A DNA stretch of 64,000 nucleotides from Flagellimonas beolgyonensis (GCF_003992615.1 NZ_RZMY01000003.1:436501-500500); one strand, 5' to 3'. Shown: positions 34,176 through 43,426, counted from the first letter of the stretch. Notes: generated by a model from the letters alone, not told the origin. A program made the numbers and translations.

Positions 34176-35018
34176 ATGAAAATTCAACTCGAAAATATAC
34201 AGCCTAGTGATAAGAGTTCCTTTCATCTATTGCACAATCCCAAGTTGAACGATCTGTTCTTTTGGCACTTTCATCCCGAGTTTGAACTGGTCTATATTGA
34301 GGGGGCCGATGGCAAACGACATGTGGGACATCATTTATCCAACTTCACCGGGAGCGATCTGGTCCTCATCGGCTCCAACATCCCACATTTGAACTTTGAT
34401 CATGGCATAAAAACGGAGTACCATAAAGAAGTACTGCACATCAGTGCCTCCTTTAAGGAAAAGGTGTTTCAGGAAATCGAAGAACTGCAGGATGTGTATG
34501 AACTGTTGGACCGGTCCCAGTATGGCATTGCGTTTTTTGGGGAAACCAAAAAAGCCGTAGGTGCCAAAATGAAACAATTGCAGCCTTTGGACCGGTTCGG
34601 TCAGTTTCTTGAAATCATGAAATTGTTGAAGGTTTTGGCCCACAGTGATGAATTTGAACTGTTACATACCAATCCCATCATCAACAACAAGGCAAACAAA
34701 CAACAGCAACGGTTGCAACAGGTATACTCCTATATTGATGAGCACTATGCCCAAAAAATAGAGTTGGAGGAAGTGGCCCAACGGGTCAATTTGGGGAAGG
34801 AAGCATTTTGTCGTTATTTTAAGTGTAACACGGGCAGTACGTTCACCCAATTTTTGAACCAATACCGCATTACCCAGGCAAAGCGGCTGTTGTTGGCGGG
34901 CAGGAACATCACCGAAACCTGCTACGAGTGCGGTTTTGAAAGTCTCTCCTATTTCAACAGAACGTTCAAAAAGATCAGTGGTGAAAATCCATCCACCTAC
35001 AAAACCAAACAGTCCTAA
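34176..35018 (+). CDS. AraC-family transcription regulator
   Basis: 280 residues. An N-terminal cupin-like sensing domain (FFWHFHPEFELVYIEGADGKRHVGHH near residue 29) is followed by two helix-turn-helix motifs in VAQRVNLGKEAFCRYFKCNTG near 203 and ECGFESLSYFNRTFKKISGEN near 250. It probably controls the divergent phytanoyl-CoA dioxygenase-like gene. The stop lies 9 nt before a bidirectional terminator shared with the convergent lipoprotein gene. Confidence 0.9.
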   Translation: MKIQLENIQPSDKSSFHLLHNPKLNDLFFWHFHPEFELVYIEGADGKRHVGHHLSNFTGSDLVLIGSNIPHLNFDHGIKTEYHKEVLHISASFKEKVFQEIEELQDVYELLDRSQYGIAFFGETKKAVGAKMKQLQPLDRFGQFLEIMKLLKVLAHSDEFELLHTNPIINNKANKQQQRLQQVYSYIDEHYAQKIELEEVAQRVNLGKEAFCRYFKCNTGSTFTQFLNQYRITQAKRLLLAGRNITETCYECGFESLSYFNRTFKKISGENPSTYKTKQS

Positions 35019-35027
35019 AAAAGAATC

Positions 35028-35051
35028 GCCCCAAGCATTTCTACCTGGGGC
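35028..35051 (-). terminator. Terminator between convergent AraC and lipoprotein genes
   Basis: GCCCCA / TGGGGC stem, extended by A-T pairs with one mismatch, 12-nt loop. On the minus strand it is followed by TTCTTTTTT. The second copy of the CTAAATAACCAACCAAA element lies at 35061-35077 beside it. Confidence 0.75.
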
Positions 35052-35060
35052 AATCCTTAA

Positions 35061-35077
35061 CTAAATAACCAACCAAA
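35061..35077. repeat. Copy 2 of the CTAAATAACCAACCAAA element
   Basis: Seventeen identical bases to 3469-3485, again about 10 nt from a minus-strand terminator stem. Confidence 0.6.
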
Positions 35078-35113
35078 AAAACTATTTGTATAGACGAACT
35101 TTTTTGTTCTTCC

Positions 35114-36034
35114 TTACATATTTCGTTGTCGGGTAACGTTCATTGTTGGATTTTGGGTCTTTGAACGTTTTTTGCCCGAACCATCGTTCGATTTCAAATA
35201 TTGCATGTAGCCTCTTCCTGTAAATTCATACACCGTTTCGCTGGCCACATGGTACAACTCTATGGTACTGTCATTGATAACGTAGAGTTCAAAATAATCA
35301 TTGCCCAAGAAGTCATAATCCAGTGTTAAAGTTTTCAACGTGGGATCGTTGGCCACATCATATACTACATAATCCCCCTCATAATCCCATTGAATGGTGG
35401 ATAGTGGAATACCTTGTGCATCGACCGAGGATCGGAAATAACCGCCGTTGTCGACAAAGAACTGTAGGTAGTTTTCCTCATCAAACTCGTTGATGGCACC
35501 ATATTCACTGGTAAAGGTTTTTTCCCAAACCTCATATTCCTGTAAAAAATAATGGATGTTGTCGTAGAACACGGCATCGTAATCGAAGGTGCTCCTCTGA
35601 AACCCACGAAGGATATAAGAGGTATTGGATCTGGTGTCGTACAATTCCAGTGTGTTGTTGTTTACACGGTAGACTTCCAATCGCCAGAGCCCATCCACAT
35701 CGTGATTGATCTCCACATCACCTCCCAAGGTGGCATAGGCCCCGACATCGATACCCAATCCGTTTCCGGTTTTTCCAATGCCCACCAAATTGTTGTTGGC
35801 ATACACAATTCCCCTATCAAAAGAGATGGTAAAAGCACGTTGCAAAAAGGGAACTTCACCATTGCCTTTGGTAGCATTGATATCCACATACCAAAGATCA
35901 TAGTTTTCCAAAACCAAGGCGGTATTGATCGGTGGATCTACAAAAATATCATCCTCCACAATAACCTCGGTGTAACAAGAACTGGCCAAAAGACCGATCA
36001 TTAAAAAGCCAAAGAGTAGTTTTCCATTTTTCAT
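35114..36034 (-). CDS. Hypothetical lipoprotein with beta-rich body and basic tail
   Basis: 306 residues from the ATG at 36034. Lipoprotein signal MKNGKLLFGFLMIGLLASSC. The body is rich in short beta strands with N, D, Y and W (NYDLWYVDINATKGNGEVPFL, WRLEVYRVNNNTLELYDTRS), with two related stretches (NNTLELYDTRS and DSTIELYHVASE), suggesting internal duplication. The last 25 residues are strongly basic (KKRSKTQNPTMNVTRQRN). Unknown function; Bacteroidota proteins of this shape are common. Confidence 0.75.
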   Translation of the reverse strand: MKNGKLLFGFLMIGLLASSCYTEVIVEDDIFVDPPINTALVLENYDLWYVDINATKGNGEVPFLQRAFTISFDRGIVYANNNLVGIGKTGNGLGIDVGAYATLGGDVEINHDVDGLWRLEVYRVNNNTLELYDTRSNTSYILRGFQRSTFDYDAVFYDNIHYFLQEYEVWEKTFTSEYGAINEFDEENYLQFFVDNGGYFRSSVDAQGIPLSTIQWDYEGDYVVYDVANDPTLKTLTLDYDFLGNDYFELYVINDSTIELYHVASETVYEFTGRGYMQYLKSNDGSGKKRSKTQNPTMNVTRQRNM

Positions 36035-36158
36035 AATCGAGGTTTTAAGGTTCACCTCATGTAAACCAAGCACCGTGCCAAAATTTTTAACTATTTGATT
36101 ATCAATTGTTAATGAAGCGATGATTTTATTTTTTAGCTTTACAGCCTAATTTAGCTGC

Positions 36159-37160
36159 ATGGAAGACAAGTTACGGTTTGGTGTATTTGGAGGAGGAAGC
36201 TGGGGAACGGCCATTGTTAAAATGTTGACCGAGAACCTGGATCAGGTAGGATGGTACATGCGCAGCGATTCCGCTATTCGACACATCATAAAAGAGGGTC
36301 ATAACCCCAACTATTTGAGTTCGGTGGAGTTTGAAGTGGATCAACTCCATTTAAGCCACGACATCAACGAAATTGTGGAAGCTTCGGATGTGTTGATTTT
36401 TGCCATTCCTTCCGCGTTTTTGGAAGGTGAACTGCAACAGCTTACCGCCTCCCTCGAAGGCAAGATCATCTTTTCCGCCATCAAAGGGATTGTCCCCGAA
36501 AGCGGGTTGATCGTGGGAGAGCATTTTCATGAGAAATACCAAATCCCATTTGAAAATATTGGAGTGTTAACGGGCCCTTGTCACGCCGAAGAAGTGGCCC
36601 TGGAGCGACTATCGTATTTGACCATTGCCTGTGCCGATGCCAAAAAGGCCAAAATTGTGGCCAAACATTTGAAAAGCGAATACATCCGCACTAAAATTTC
36701 TGACGATATCATTGGTACCGAGTACGCTGCCATGCTGAAGAACATTTACGCCATTGCCGCGGGCATCGCCCATGGATTGGGTTATGGGGACAACTTCCAG
36801 AGTGTATTGATGAGCAACGCCATTCGGGAGATGAAACGTTTCATTGACAAGGTATACAAGATGAAGCGCAACATCAACGCTTCGGCCTATTTGGGTGATC
36901 TATTGGTGACCGGGTATTCCGTTTTTAGTAGAAACCGGATGTTCGGGAACATGATCGGTAAAGGGTACACCGTTAAAAGTGCCATGATGGAAATGAACAT
37001 GGTGGCCGAAGGGTATTATGCCACCAAGAGTGCCCATTTGCTGATGGAAAAATTGGAAAAGAAATCCAAAACGCCCATCATCAATGCTGTGTTCCAGATC
37101 TTGTACAAAAACAAGGATCCCAAAAAGGTGTTTGAAAAGCTGACGGAGAAGTTGGATTAG
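36159..37160 (+). CDS. gpsA: Glycerol-3-phosphate dehydrogenase, NAD(P)-dependent
   Basis: Makes sn-glycerol 3-phosphate from dihydroxyacetone phosphate for lipid synthesis (cytoplasm). 333 residues. Rossmann motif FGVFGGGSWGTAIVKML near residue 7, and catalytic block with GTEYAAMLKNIYAIAAGIAHGLGYGDN near 186 holding the active lysine. Its stop overlaps by 4 bp the stop of convergent glpD-like gene, which runs the opposite reaction. Confidence 0.95.
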   Translation: MEDKLRFGVFGGGSWGTAIVKMLTENLDQVGWYMRSDSAIRHIIKEGHNPNYLSSVEFEVDQLHLSHDINEIVEASDVLIFAIPSAFLEGELQQLTASLEGKIIFSAIKGIVPESGLIVGEHFHEKYQIPFENIGVLTGPCHAEEVALERLSYLTIACADAKKAKIVAKHLKSEYIRTKISDDIIGTEYAAMLKNIYAIAAGIAHGLGYGDNFQSVLMSNAIREMKRFIDKVYKMKRNINASAYLGDLLVTGYSVFSRNRMFGNMIGKGYTVKSAMMEMNMVAEGYYATKSAHLLMEKLEKKSKTPIINAVFQILYKNKDPKKVFEKLTEKLD

Positions 37161-38824
37161 GCTCTATCCAGCGAAAAATTGGAATGTTCCTTCAATTCAC
37201 CTTCCATTTCAGCTCTAAACGCGTCCATTTCTTCAGATGAATACCCATATGCCGTTTGGAATTCCTCCAAAACGGGCTCCATATATTTTCGGACACTATC
37301 AATGTCAAAATAGAGTCTACCCGTTCTTCGGATAAAGAAATCCATCGGGTTTAATGCCATTTCGTGGGCAATGGTAAACTGGGCCTCGGCCCTGATCATC
37401 CGTTCGAAGGGGTCGGCACTGTTCAATTGGGCATACCGTTCCAAAATGGTCTCCGTTTGAATGCCATAAGTGGTCACCAAATACCACGCATCGTATTCGG
37501 AGAACCCACTGTCATGGATACGGTCGTACACCATAGCAATGAACTTTTTTACATGCTTAAACTTTTTGAAATCACTGCCACAAAGGCGAATTTTATCGGT
37601 GGTGCAGGCTTCCAATTTCCGACCATGGTCTTCTTCCATTTGCTTGGCAATGCGGTTCACAACCCGTTCGGCCATTTTGCGATAGCCGGTCAATTTACCA
37701 CCTGCAATACTCACGAGTCCCGTGTCAGAGGTGAAAATCTCATCCTTTCGGGAAAGCTCGGATGCCGATTTGCCCTCCTCGTGGATCAATGGGCGTAATC
37801 CTGCCCATGAAGATATGATGTCGTCCAGCTCCAAATGAATATCGGGGAACATGTGGTTCACCGCCGTGATCAAATAAATGGCATCGGCAATATCGGTGGT
37901 CACATGGTCCTTGTCGGAATTGTAATTGGTATCCGTGGTGCCAATATAGGTGACTTTTCCCCTTGGAATGGCAAACATCATTCGGCCATCGGGAATATCA
38001 AAATACACCGATTGCTGCACCGGCAGTTTTTCCCTTGGAAAGACCAAATGTACCCCTTTGGTCAAATGCAATCGCTTGCCCTTTTTGGATTGGTTCACAC
38101 TGCGTAATTCATCTACCCAAGGCCCTGCGGCATTGATAACATATTGGGATGAAACTTCATAGTCGTCCCCAAAAACACCATCGTGAAATTTGACTCCCGC
38201 TACTCTTTCATCTTTATATATAAAGTCGGTAACCTGTGCATAGTTGATGGCCTTGGTGCCAAACTGAAGACTCGTTTTGATGTTTTCCAAGGTCAATCGG
38301 GCATCATCGGTACGGTATTCGGCATAATACCCGGCACCGTTCAAAATTTTCTTAGGCAACAACGGCTCCAATTTTAGGGCTTCCTTCTTTTCCAGCATCT
38401 GGCGTTTGTCATCGCCTTCCACTTGGGCCAAAATATCATAGACCTTCAATCCGATGGATGTCAACCACTTGCCGTAAGACCCTCCCTCAATCAATGGCAA
38501 CAACATTTTTTCGGGAATTACCAAATGGGGGGCAAGCTTATGTACAATCGCCCTTTCCGAACCCACTTCCTTTACCAACCAAAAATCGAACTGCTTCAAA
38601 TAACGCAGCCCTCCGTGTATCAATTTGGTGGATTTGCTACTGGTACCCGATGCAAAATCCCCTTTTTCCAATAACAGCACTTTCATACCGCGTGACGAGG
38701 CGTCGAGGGCAATCCCTGCACCCGTGATCCCCCCGCCGATTACCACGAGGTCATAGGTTTCTTTGGCGATTTTGTTCAGCGTTTCTTTTCGGCCAACGTT
38801 TGAAAAAGTAATGTTCTCGGTCAT
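37157..38824 (-). CDS. glpD: FAD-dependent glycerol-3-phosphate dehydrogenase/oxidase
   Basis: Oxidises glycerol 3-phosphate to dihydroxyacetone phosphate, passing electrons to quinone or oxygen (membrane-associated). 555 residues. FAD site DLVVIGGGITGAGIALDASSRG near residue 25, substrate region KSTKLIHGGLRYLKQFDF near 63, second FAD block VSIAGGKLTGYRKMAERV near 358, and a C-terminal helical DAO_C domain. It ends a minus-strand unit with an ABM protein (6 nt gap) and a 118-residue protein. Quinone- or oxygen-linked use cannot be told. Confidence 0.92.
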   Translation of the reverse strand: MTENITFSNVGRKETLNKIAKETYDLVVIGGGITGAGIALDASSRGMKVLLLEKGDFASGTSSKSTKLIHGGLRYLKQFDFWLVKEVGSERAIVHKLAPHLVIPEKMLLPLIEGGSYGKWLTSIGLKVYDILAQVEGDDKRQMLEKKEALKLEPLLPKKILNGAGYYAEYRTDDARLTLENIKTSLQFGTKAINYAQVTDFIYKDERVAGVKFHDGVFGDDYEVSSQYVINAAGPWVDELRSVNQSKKGKRLHLTKGVHLVFPREKLPVQQSVYFDIPDGRMMFAIPRGKVTYIGTTDTNYNSDKDHVTTDIADAIYLITAVNHMFPDIHLELDDIISSWAGLRPLIHEEGKSASELSRKDEIFTSDTGLVSIAGGKLTGYRKMAERVVNRIAKQMEEDHGRKLEACTTDKIRLCGSDFKKFKHVKKFIAMVYDRIHDSGFSEYDAWYLVTTYGIQTETILERYAQLNSADPFERMIRAEAQFTIAHEMALNPMDFFIRRTGRLYFDIDSVRKYMEPVLEEFQTAYGYSSEEMDAFRAEMEGELKEHSNFSLDRA

Positions 38825-38830
38825 AGGTTG

Positions 38831-39139
38831 TTATTTGTTGAATTCGTATTCCCGGTGCACTTGGCAAATGCGGACCTTGTACCACGAATACCATTTTTTG
38901 ATTCCATATTTTTGGGCCTGCCGATGATCCATGTTGGCTTTCCAATGGGCAATGGCTTCCAAACTTTCCCAATAACTCACGGTAATTCCCAGCCCATCCC
39001 TCGCACTTTCCACATCAATAAATCCGGGTTGTTGTCGGGCAAGGTCCTCCATTTCTTGGGCCATTTGTGCGTACCCTTGGTCCCCTTTCGTTCGCAGACT
39101 GGTAAAGATTACGGCGTAGTAAGGCTTTTGTAGTTCCAT
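38831..39139 (-). CDS. Antibiotic biosynthesis monooxygenase (ABM)-like protein
   Basis: 102 residues, ferredoxin-like fold. YYAVIFTSLRTKGDQGYAQM near residue 7, RQQPGFIDVESARDGLGITVSYW near 35, and SLEAIAHWKANMDHRQAQKY near 60 fit the ABM family, with HKANMDH-type residues at the usual place. Many such small proteins are heme-degrading or quinol oxidases, but function is open. Start shares TAATG with the upstream gene's stop, and glpD follows 6 nt later. Confidence 0.82.
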   Translation of the reverse strand: MELQKPYYAVIFTSLRTKGDQGYAQMAQEMEDLARQQPGFIDVESARDGLGITVSYWESLEAIAHWKANMDHRQAQKYGIKKWYSWYKVRICQVHREYEFNK

Positions 39140-39495
39140 TATTCGATATAGGCTTTTTCCAAAAAATAATTCACCAAGGCCTCCTTCATCAATACGGTCT
39201 GCTCACCGGCCTTCAATGGGGGCAATTGCTCCCTTACTTTGTAATGGGGCCAACCATCCTCGTCAAAAAAATCAAAGTCGTAATAGCCATAGGGTTCCAA
39301 CAATCGGCAAATGGCAATGTGCATCAGGTTTACCTTTTCATCCTTTTTGAACTTGCGGTGAAAATTGCCCAATTCCTGAACGCCCACCAAGTAAATGATG
39401 CCGTCCAGCTCCAGGGGGTCTCCATCGGAAAATTGCTGGGACAGTTTTGCTACCAATCCTTCCCATCGTTCCTTTAAAATTTCGTCTCTGGACAT
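39139..39495 (-). CDS. Hypothetical protein, 118 residues
   Basis: Not recognised by function. From the ATG at 39495 (the longer start at 39516 is TTG). Helical start MSRDEILKERWEGLVAKLSQQ, then DPLELDGIIYLVGVQELGNF near 27 and FFDEDGWPHYKVREQLPPLKAG near 74; acidic and mostly soluble. Overlaps the ABM-like gene by one base, so it is the first gene of the unit leading to glpD. Confidence 0.75.
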   Translation of the reverse strand: MSRDEILKERWEGLVAKLSQQFSDGDPLELDGIIYLVGVQELGNFHRKFKKDEKVNLMHIAICRLLEPYGYYDFDFFDEDGWPHYKVREQLPPLKAGEQTVLMKEALVNYFLEKAYIE

Positions 39496-39555
39496 AAGTT
39501 TTTGTAAGAAACCCAAAGGTACAAATCAATATTCTATATTTGTTAAAACCTCCAT

Positions 39556-40086
39556 ATGAGCTTTTTGGATATTGTAATCGGAATTCTGTTGGTTTGGGGC
39601 CTCTACAAAGGACTCAAAAACGGATTGTTCGTGGAAGTGGCCTCTTTGGTCGCCCTCATTGCAGGACTTTATGGTGCCATTCATTTTTCATACATCGCCG
39701 GGGATTACTTGGCCGAAAAATTTGATTGGAGCGAGCAATACCTGAAAATCGCTGCTTTTCTGATTACCTTTTTCGTTATCATTATCGTGGTAAACCTCGC
39801 TGGTAAATTCTTGACCAAGATTGCTGATTTTGCTATGTTGGGCCTTTTGAACAAAGTGGCCGGAGGCCTATTCGGCATGCTAAAGGTGGCGGTAATATTG
39901 GGCGCGCTTCTTATTTTCTTTGAACGATTGACCTCCTCTTTTGATATCATTAACGAAGAAACGAAACAAGAATCGGTTTTTTATGAGCCGATCAAGGAGA
40001 TAGGTGCTTTCGTTTTCGCCTTGGTTTTGGAGGATTCAGAGGACGACCCAGAAGATGAAATTGAGATCAACCAAGAGGTGATCTAA
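39556..40086 (+). CDS. CvpA-family membrane protein
   Basis: 176 residues; the family is linked to colicin V production, purine-operon control or envelope tolerance, mechanism unsettled. Four membrane spans, including VIGILLVWGLYKGLKNGLFVEV near residue 6 with the family GxxxG-like glycine pair, and ALLNK-type loop before GGLFGMLKVAVILGALLIFF near 102. The acidic C-terminus (EDSEDDPEDEIEINQ) is notable. Transcribed alone, divergent from the glpD unit. Confidence 0.87.
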   Translation: MSFLDIVIGILLVWGLYKGLKNGLFVEVASLVALIAGLYGAIHFSYIAGDYLAEKFDWSEQYLKIAAFLITFFVIIIVVNLAGKFLTKIADFAMLGLLNKVAGGLFGMLKVAVILGALLIFFERLTSSFDIINEETKQESVFYEPIKEIGAFVFALVLEDSEDDPEDEIEINQEVI

Positions 40087-40268
40087 TCAAAGTACTTATC
40101 GCCCTACGGATCTTTTGTGTCGGTAAATCACATCACCTTCAAATGAATAGTGCACTTCATCCCAAGAATTGATCCTTCTGTGGAGATTTTATGGAATTGG
40201 CCCAACCGTCCACTAGATTAGTGGCCAGAACACTATGGAGCGTAGAACACTCCAGCAAAACCCCGAAA

Positions 40269-40778
40269 ATGAAAAAATTAATTGGCTTCGGGCTGGCGCT
40301 ATGCGTATTGCTGGCGACAAGCAGTTGCAGTAAAACGGATCTTGAATCAGAGTTGGCCTATTCCGAGGCCACGGCGGGCAACGAAAAGGTGGTGATCGAT
40401 CCTGTTGCCATGGAAAACGAGCTCATCGACTTGGTCAACAAACACCGGTTGTCCATCAATCTCAATGCCCTTTCCAAAAGTGAAACCTCCTATAAATATG
40501 CCGAGGGGCACAACGATTATATGATTGCCCATAACAAGTTGAGTCATGACAATTTTGAATCCCGAGCGGCCAAAATTGCCGAGGAGACCAATGCGGTACA
40601 GATTTCAGAAAATGTGGCCCGATATTACGCCACTGCCGAAGTGACCATGAAAAGTTGGTTGGAGAGTGCAAGCCATAAAAAAGCGGTGGAGGGCGACTTT
40701 ACCCACACTACCTTGAGCGTACAACTGGACAAGGACGGAAGACCCTATTACACACAAATCTTCATTAAAATAGAATAG
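40269..40778 (+). CDS. CAP/SCP-domain lipoprotein
   Basis: 169 residues from the ATG at 40269. Lipoprotein signal MKKLIGFGLALCVLLATSSC. The CAP fold (Pfam CAP, PR-1-like) is marked by NELIDLVNKHRLSIN near 42, YAEGHNDYMIAHNKLSHDNF near 75, and ENVARYYATAEVTMKSWLES near 118. Secreted CAP proteins bind lipids or act as proteases in eukaryotes; bacterial roles are unknown. A terminator follows 24 nt later. Confidence 0.85.
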   Translation: MKKLIGFGLALCVLLATSSCSKTDLESELAYSEATAGNEKVVIDPVAMENELIDLVNKHRLSINLNALSKSETSYKYAEGHNDYMIAHNKLSHDNFESRAAKIAEETNAVQISENVARYYATAEVTMKSWLESASHKKAVEGDFTHTTLSVQLDKDGRPYYTQIFIKIE

Positions 40779-40802
40779 TTTTATCGAAATTAAAGCATAG
40801 GA

Positions 40803-40825
40803 AGACCTGTCTGTCAAGCAGGTCT
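40803..40825 (+). terminator. Terminator after the CAP lipoprotein gene
   Basis: AGACCTG / CAGGTCT stem with 9-nt loop, followed by TTTTTTT on the plus strand, before the dioxygenase gene start at 40884. Confidence 0.8.
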
Positions 40826-40883
40826 TTTTTTATTCCCTATGATGGCTTGAAGGATTTTGCTACCTTTCGTAAAATCTTTTTTC

Positions 40884-41426
40884 ATGGCCATACAATCACC
40901 TTTCAATCTCAATAAATGGGTAGAAGAAAATAGGGATTCCCTGAAGCCGCCGGTGGGCAATCGCAACCTGTACAAGGAATCCGATGACTATATCGTAATG
41001 ATCGTTGCCGGACCCAATGCCCGAAAGGACTACCATTATAACGAGACCGAGGAACTTTTCTACCAATTGGAAGGCAACATCGAAGTGCATATCCAAGAAA
41101 ATGGGCGAAAGAAAACCATGAAACTTGGTCCGGGCGACATGTACTTGCACCCGGCCAAAGTACCCCATTCACCCGTTCGCCATGCAGGCTCGATCGGACT
41201 TGTGGTGGAACGGAAACGTGTGGAGCTGGATGCCAAGGACGGACTGCTATGGTTTTGCGATAATTGCAACCACAAGTTGTACGAGGTCTATTTCCCTTTG
41301 ACCGACATTGAAAAGGACTTTTTGGGCCATTTCAAACACTTTTATGGTTCTGAGGAACTACGAACCTGTGATAACTGTGGCACAGTGATGCCTGTGGATG
41401 AACGCTTTGTGGCCAACGAGGACTAA
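40884..41426 (+). CDS. 3-hydroxyanthranilate 3,4-dioxygenase
   Basis: Opens the ring of 3-hydroxyanthranilate in the kynurenine route (cytoplasm). 180 residues from the ATG at 40884; the in-frame ATG at 40857 would lie in poor promoter-like DNA. Fe ligands are His51, Glu57 and His95 (HYNETEELFY and VPHSPV), matching the well-studied bacterial enzyme. The C-terminal rubredoxin-like zinc part has CDNCNHKLYE and CDNCGTV. A DUF1304 gene follows 2 nt later. Tryptophan dioxygenase of the same route is at 1.6 kb. Confidence 0.93.
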   Translation: MAIQSPFNLNKWVEENRDSLKPPVGNRNLYKESDDYIVMIVAGPNARKDYHYNETEELFYQLEGNIEVHIQENGRKKTMKLGPGDMYLHPAKVPHSPVRHAGSIGLVVERKRVELDAKDGLLWFCDNCNHKLYEVYFPLTDIEKDFLGHFKHFYGSEELRTCDNCGTVMPVDERFVANED

Positions 41427-41428
41427 TC

Positions 41429-41800
41429 ATGTGGATAACTGCTAAATTTATTATTACCCTCGTTGCCTTGCTCCACCTTTATTTTTTGTGGCTGGAAATG
41501 TTCGCTTGGACCACAAGGGCCAAGAAAGTATTTAAAAATTTTCCGGAAAATCTTTTCGAACCCACCAAAACCTTGGCTGCCAACCAAGGGTTGTACAATG
41601 GTTTTTTGGCCGCAGGATTGATATGGTCCCTGCTTATTGAAAACCACGAGTGGCAGTTCAATGTGGCACTATTCTTTTTGGGATGTGTTGCTATTGCCGG
41701 AATCTACGGGGCCATTACGGCTTCCAAGAAAATATTCACTGTTCAGGCCCTTCCCGCACTGATCGGAATTGGGTTGCTACTGGCCCAACAAATGGTTTAA
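41429..41800 (+). CDS. DUF1304 membrane protein
   Basis: 123 residues with four membrane spans (FIITLVALLHLYFLWLEMF near residue 7, then LYNGFLAAGLIWSLL, NVALFFLGCVAIAGIYGAI, ALPALIGIGLLLAQ). The LHLYFLWLEMFAW and NQGLYNGFLA motifs fit DUF1304. Function unknown. It starts 2 nt after the dioxygenase stop and may be cotranscribed; the link is not understood. Confidence 0.85.
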   Translation: MWITAKFIITLVALLHLYFLWLEMFAWTTRAKKVFKNFPENLFEPTKTLAANQGLYNGFLAAGLIWSLLIENHEWQFNVALFFLGCVAIAGIYGAITASKKIFTVQALPALIGIGLLLAQQMV

Positions 41801-41829
41801 ATCTTCATTCACCTGTGAAGTATTATTTG

Positions 41830-41837
41830 TATTTTTG
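41830..41837 (+). promoter_or_regulatory. Possible promoter of the ALDH7 gene
   Basis: TATTTTTG fits TAnnTTTG exactly, 36 nt before the ATG. An inverted repeat TTCAC / GTGAA (41807-41818) stands just upstream and could be an operator. No clear -33 element. Confidence 0.35.
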
Positions 41838-41872
41838 AAAAAATATAACAATTCACTTTTAAAAAGTTATAA

Positions 41873-43426
41873 ATGTCAATAGTTGCTACTGATTTTGGAA
41901 TGGACAAAGCCCTTCAACAACTTGGGCTTAAAGAGATAAATGATGGAACATCGACCGGTTCGGAAAATTTTGGGTCTGGAGATTTGATTTCCTCCTACTC
42001 TCCTGTTGATGGAACGCTGATCGGAAAAGTAAAAGCAACCACCCCGGAAGAATATGAAAAAGTAATGCAGACCGCAACTGCCGCATTTAAAAAATGGCGG
42101 TTGATGCCTGCCCCTCAAAGAGGGGAAATTGTGCGACAGTTTGGAGATCGTTTGCGCGAATTGAAAGAACCTCTGGGAAAATTGGTGTCCTATGAAATGG
42201 GCAAATCGTACCAAGAAGGCTTGGGGGAAGTTCAGGAAATGATCGATATCTGTGATTTTGCCGTTGGACTTTCAAGACAATTGCACGGACTTACCATGCA
42301 CTCCGAAAGACCGGGGCACCGCATGTACGAACAATACCATCCGCTGGGAGTGGTCGGAATCATTTCCGCATTCAACTTCCCGGTTGCCGTGTGGTCTTGG
42401 AACACTGCATTGGCATGGGTATGCGGCGACGTCTGTGTTTGGAAACCATCAGAAAAAGTGCCCCTTTGTGGAGTAGCCTGTCAAAATATCATCGCAGAAG
42501 TACTGAAGAAAAACAACTTGCCCGAAGGCATTTCCTGCTTGATCAATGGCGATTACAAGGTTGGGGAATTGATGACCCAAGACAAAAGAATACCTTTGGT
42601 ATCGGCCACGGGATCCATCCGAATGGGAAAAATTGTGGCGCAGGCCGTTGCTGCCCGTTTGGGTAAATCGTTGCTGGAACTTGGGGGCAACAATGCCATT
42701 ATCGTAACACCCGATGCCGACATCAAAATGACCGTGATCGGAGCGGTATTCGGTGCAGTGGGCACAGCGGGCCAACGTTGCACCTCTACCCGAAGGTTGA
42801 TCATACACGAATCTATTTACGATAAGGTGAAAGAAGCCTTGGTTGCTGCTTACCATCAAATAAAAATTGGAAATCCATTGGATCAATCCAATCATGTTGG
42901 GCCTTTGATCGATACCGATGCCGTGGACAAATACCTTAATGCCTTGACAGAAGCCAAAAAAGAAGGAGGTAACATTTTGGTGGAAGGTGGCGTATTGCAA
43001 GGTGATGGATATGAAACCGGATGCTATGTGAAACCTGCCATTGTGGAGGCAAAAAACTCCTTTAAGATCGTTCAAGAGGAGACCTTTGCCCCAATTTTGT
43101 ATTTATTGAAATATTCCGGAGATGTTGAAAATGCCATTGAGCAACAAAATGGGGTGGTACAAGGACTATCATCGGCCATAATGACCAATAACCTGAGAGA
43201 GGCGGAACGTTTTCTTTCGGTTGCCGGTAGTGATTGCGGTATTGCCAATGTGAATATAGGAACCTCGGGGGCCGAAATTGGCGGCGCTTTTGGAGGCGAA
43301 AAAGAAACGGGTGGAGGACGCGAAAGCGGTTCTGATGCTTGGAAAGTATATATGCGTCGACAAACCAACACCATCAATTATACTACGGAATTGCCTTTGG
43401 CTCAAGGTATCAAGTTCGACCTATAA
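41873..43426 (+). CDS. ALDH7-type aldehyde dehydrogenase
   Basis: 517 residues, cytoplasmic NAD-dependent oxidation of an aldehyde; closest in style to alpha-aminoadipic semialdehyde dehydrogenase (lysine degradation) and antiquitin. Glu block LELGGNNAIIVTPDAD near 266, catalytic Cys in GAVGTAGQRCTSTRR near 300, GSIRMGKIVAQAVA near 243 and C-terminal ETGGGRESGSDAWK near 480. Immediate downstream hairpin ends its transcript. The precise aldehyde is not determined from sequence. Confidence 0.92.
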   Translation: MSIVATDFGMDKALQQLGLKEINDGTSTGSENFGSGDLISSYSPVDGTLIGKVKATTPEEYEKVMQTATAAFKKWRLMPAPQRGEIVRQFGDRLRELKEPLGKLVSYEMGKSYQEGLGEVQEMIDICDFAVGLSRQLHGLTMHSERPGHRMYEQYHPLGVVGIISAFNFPVAVWSWNTALAWVCGDVCVWKPSEKVPLCGVACQNIIAEVLKKNNLPEGISCLINGDYKVGELMTQDKRIPLVSATGSIRMGKIVAQAVAARLGKSLLELGGNNAIIVTPDADIKMTVIGAVFGAVGTAGQRCTSTRRLIIHESIYDKVKEALVAAYHQIKIGNPLDQSNHVGPLIDTDAVDKYLNALTEAKKEGGNILVEGGVLQGDGYETGCYVKPAIVEAKNSFKIVQEETFAPILYLLKYSGDVENAIEQQNGVVQGLSSAIMTNNLREAERFLSVAGSDCGIANVNIGTSGAEIGGAFGGEKETGGGRESGSDAWKVYMRRQTNTINYTTELPLAQGIKFDL

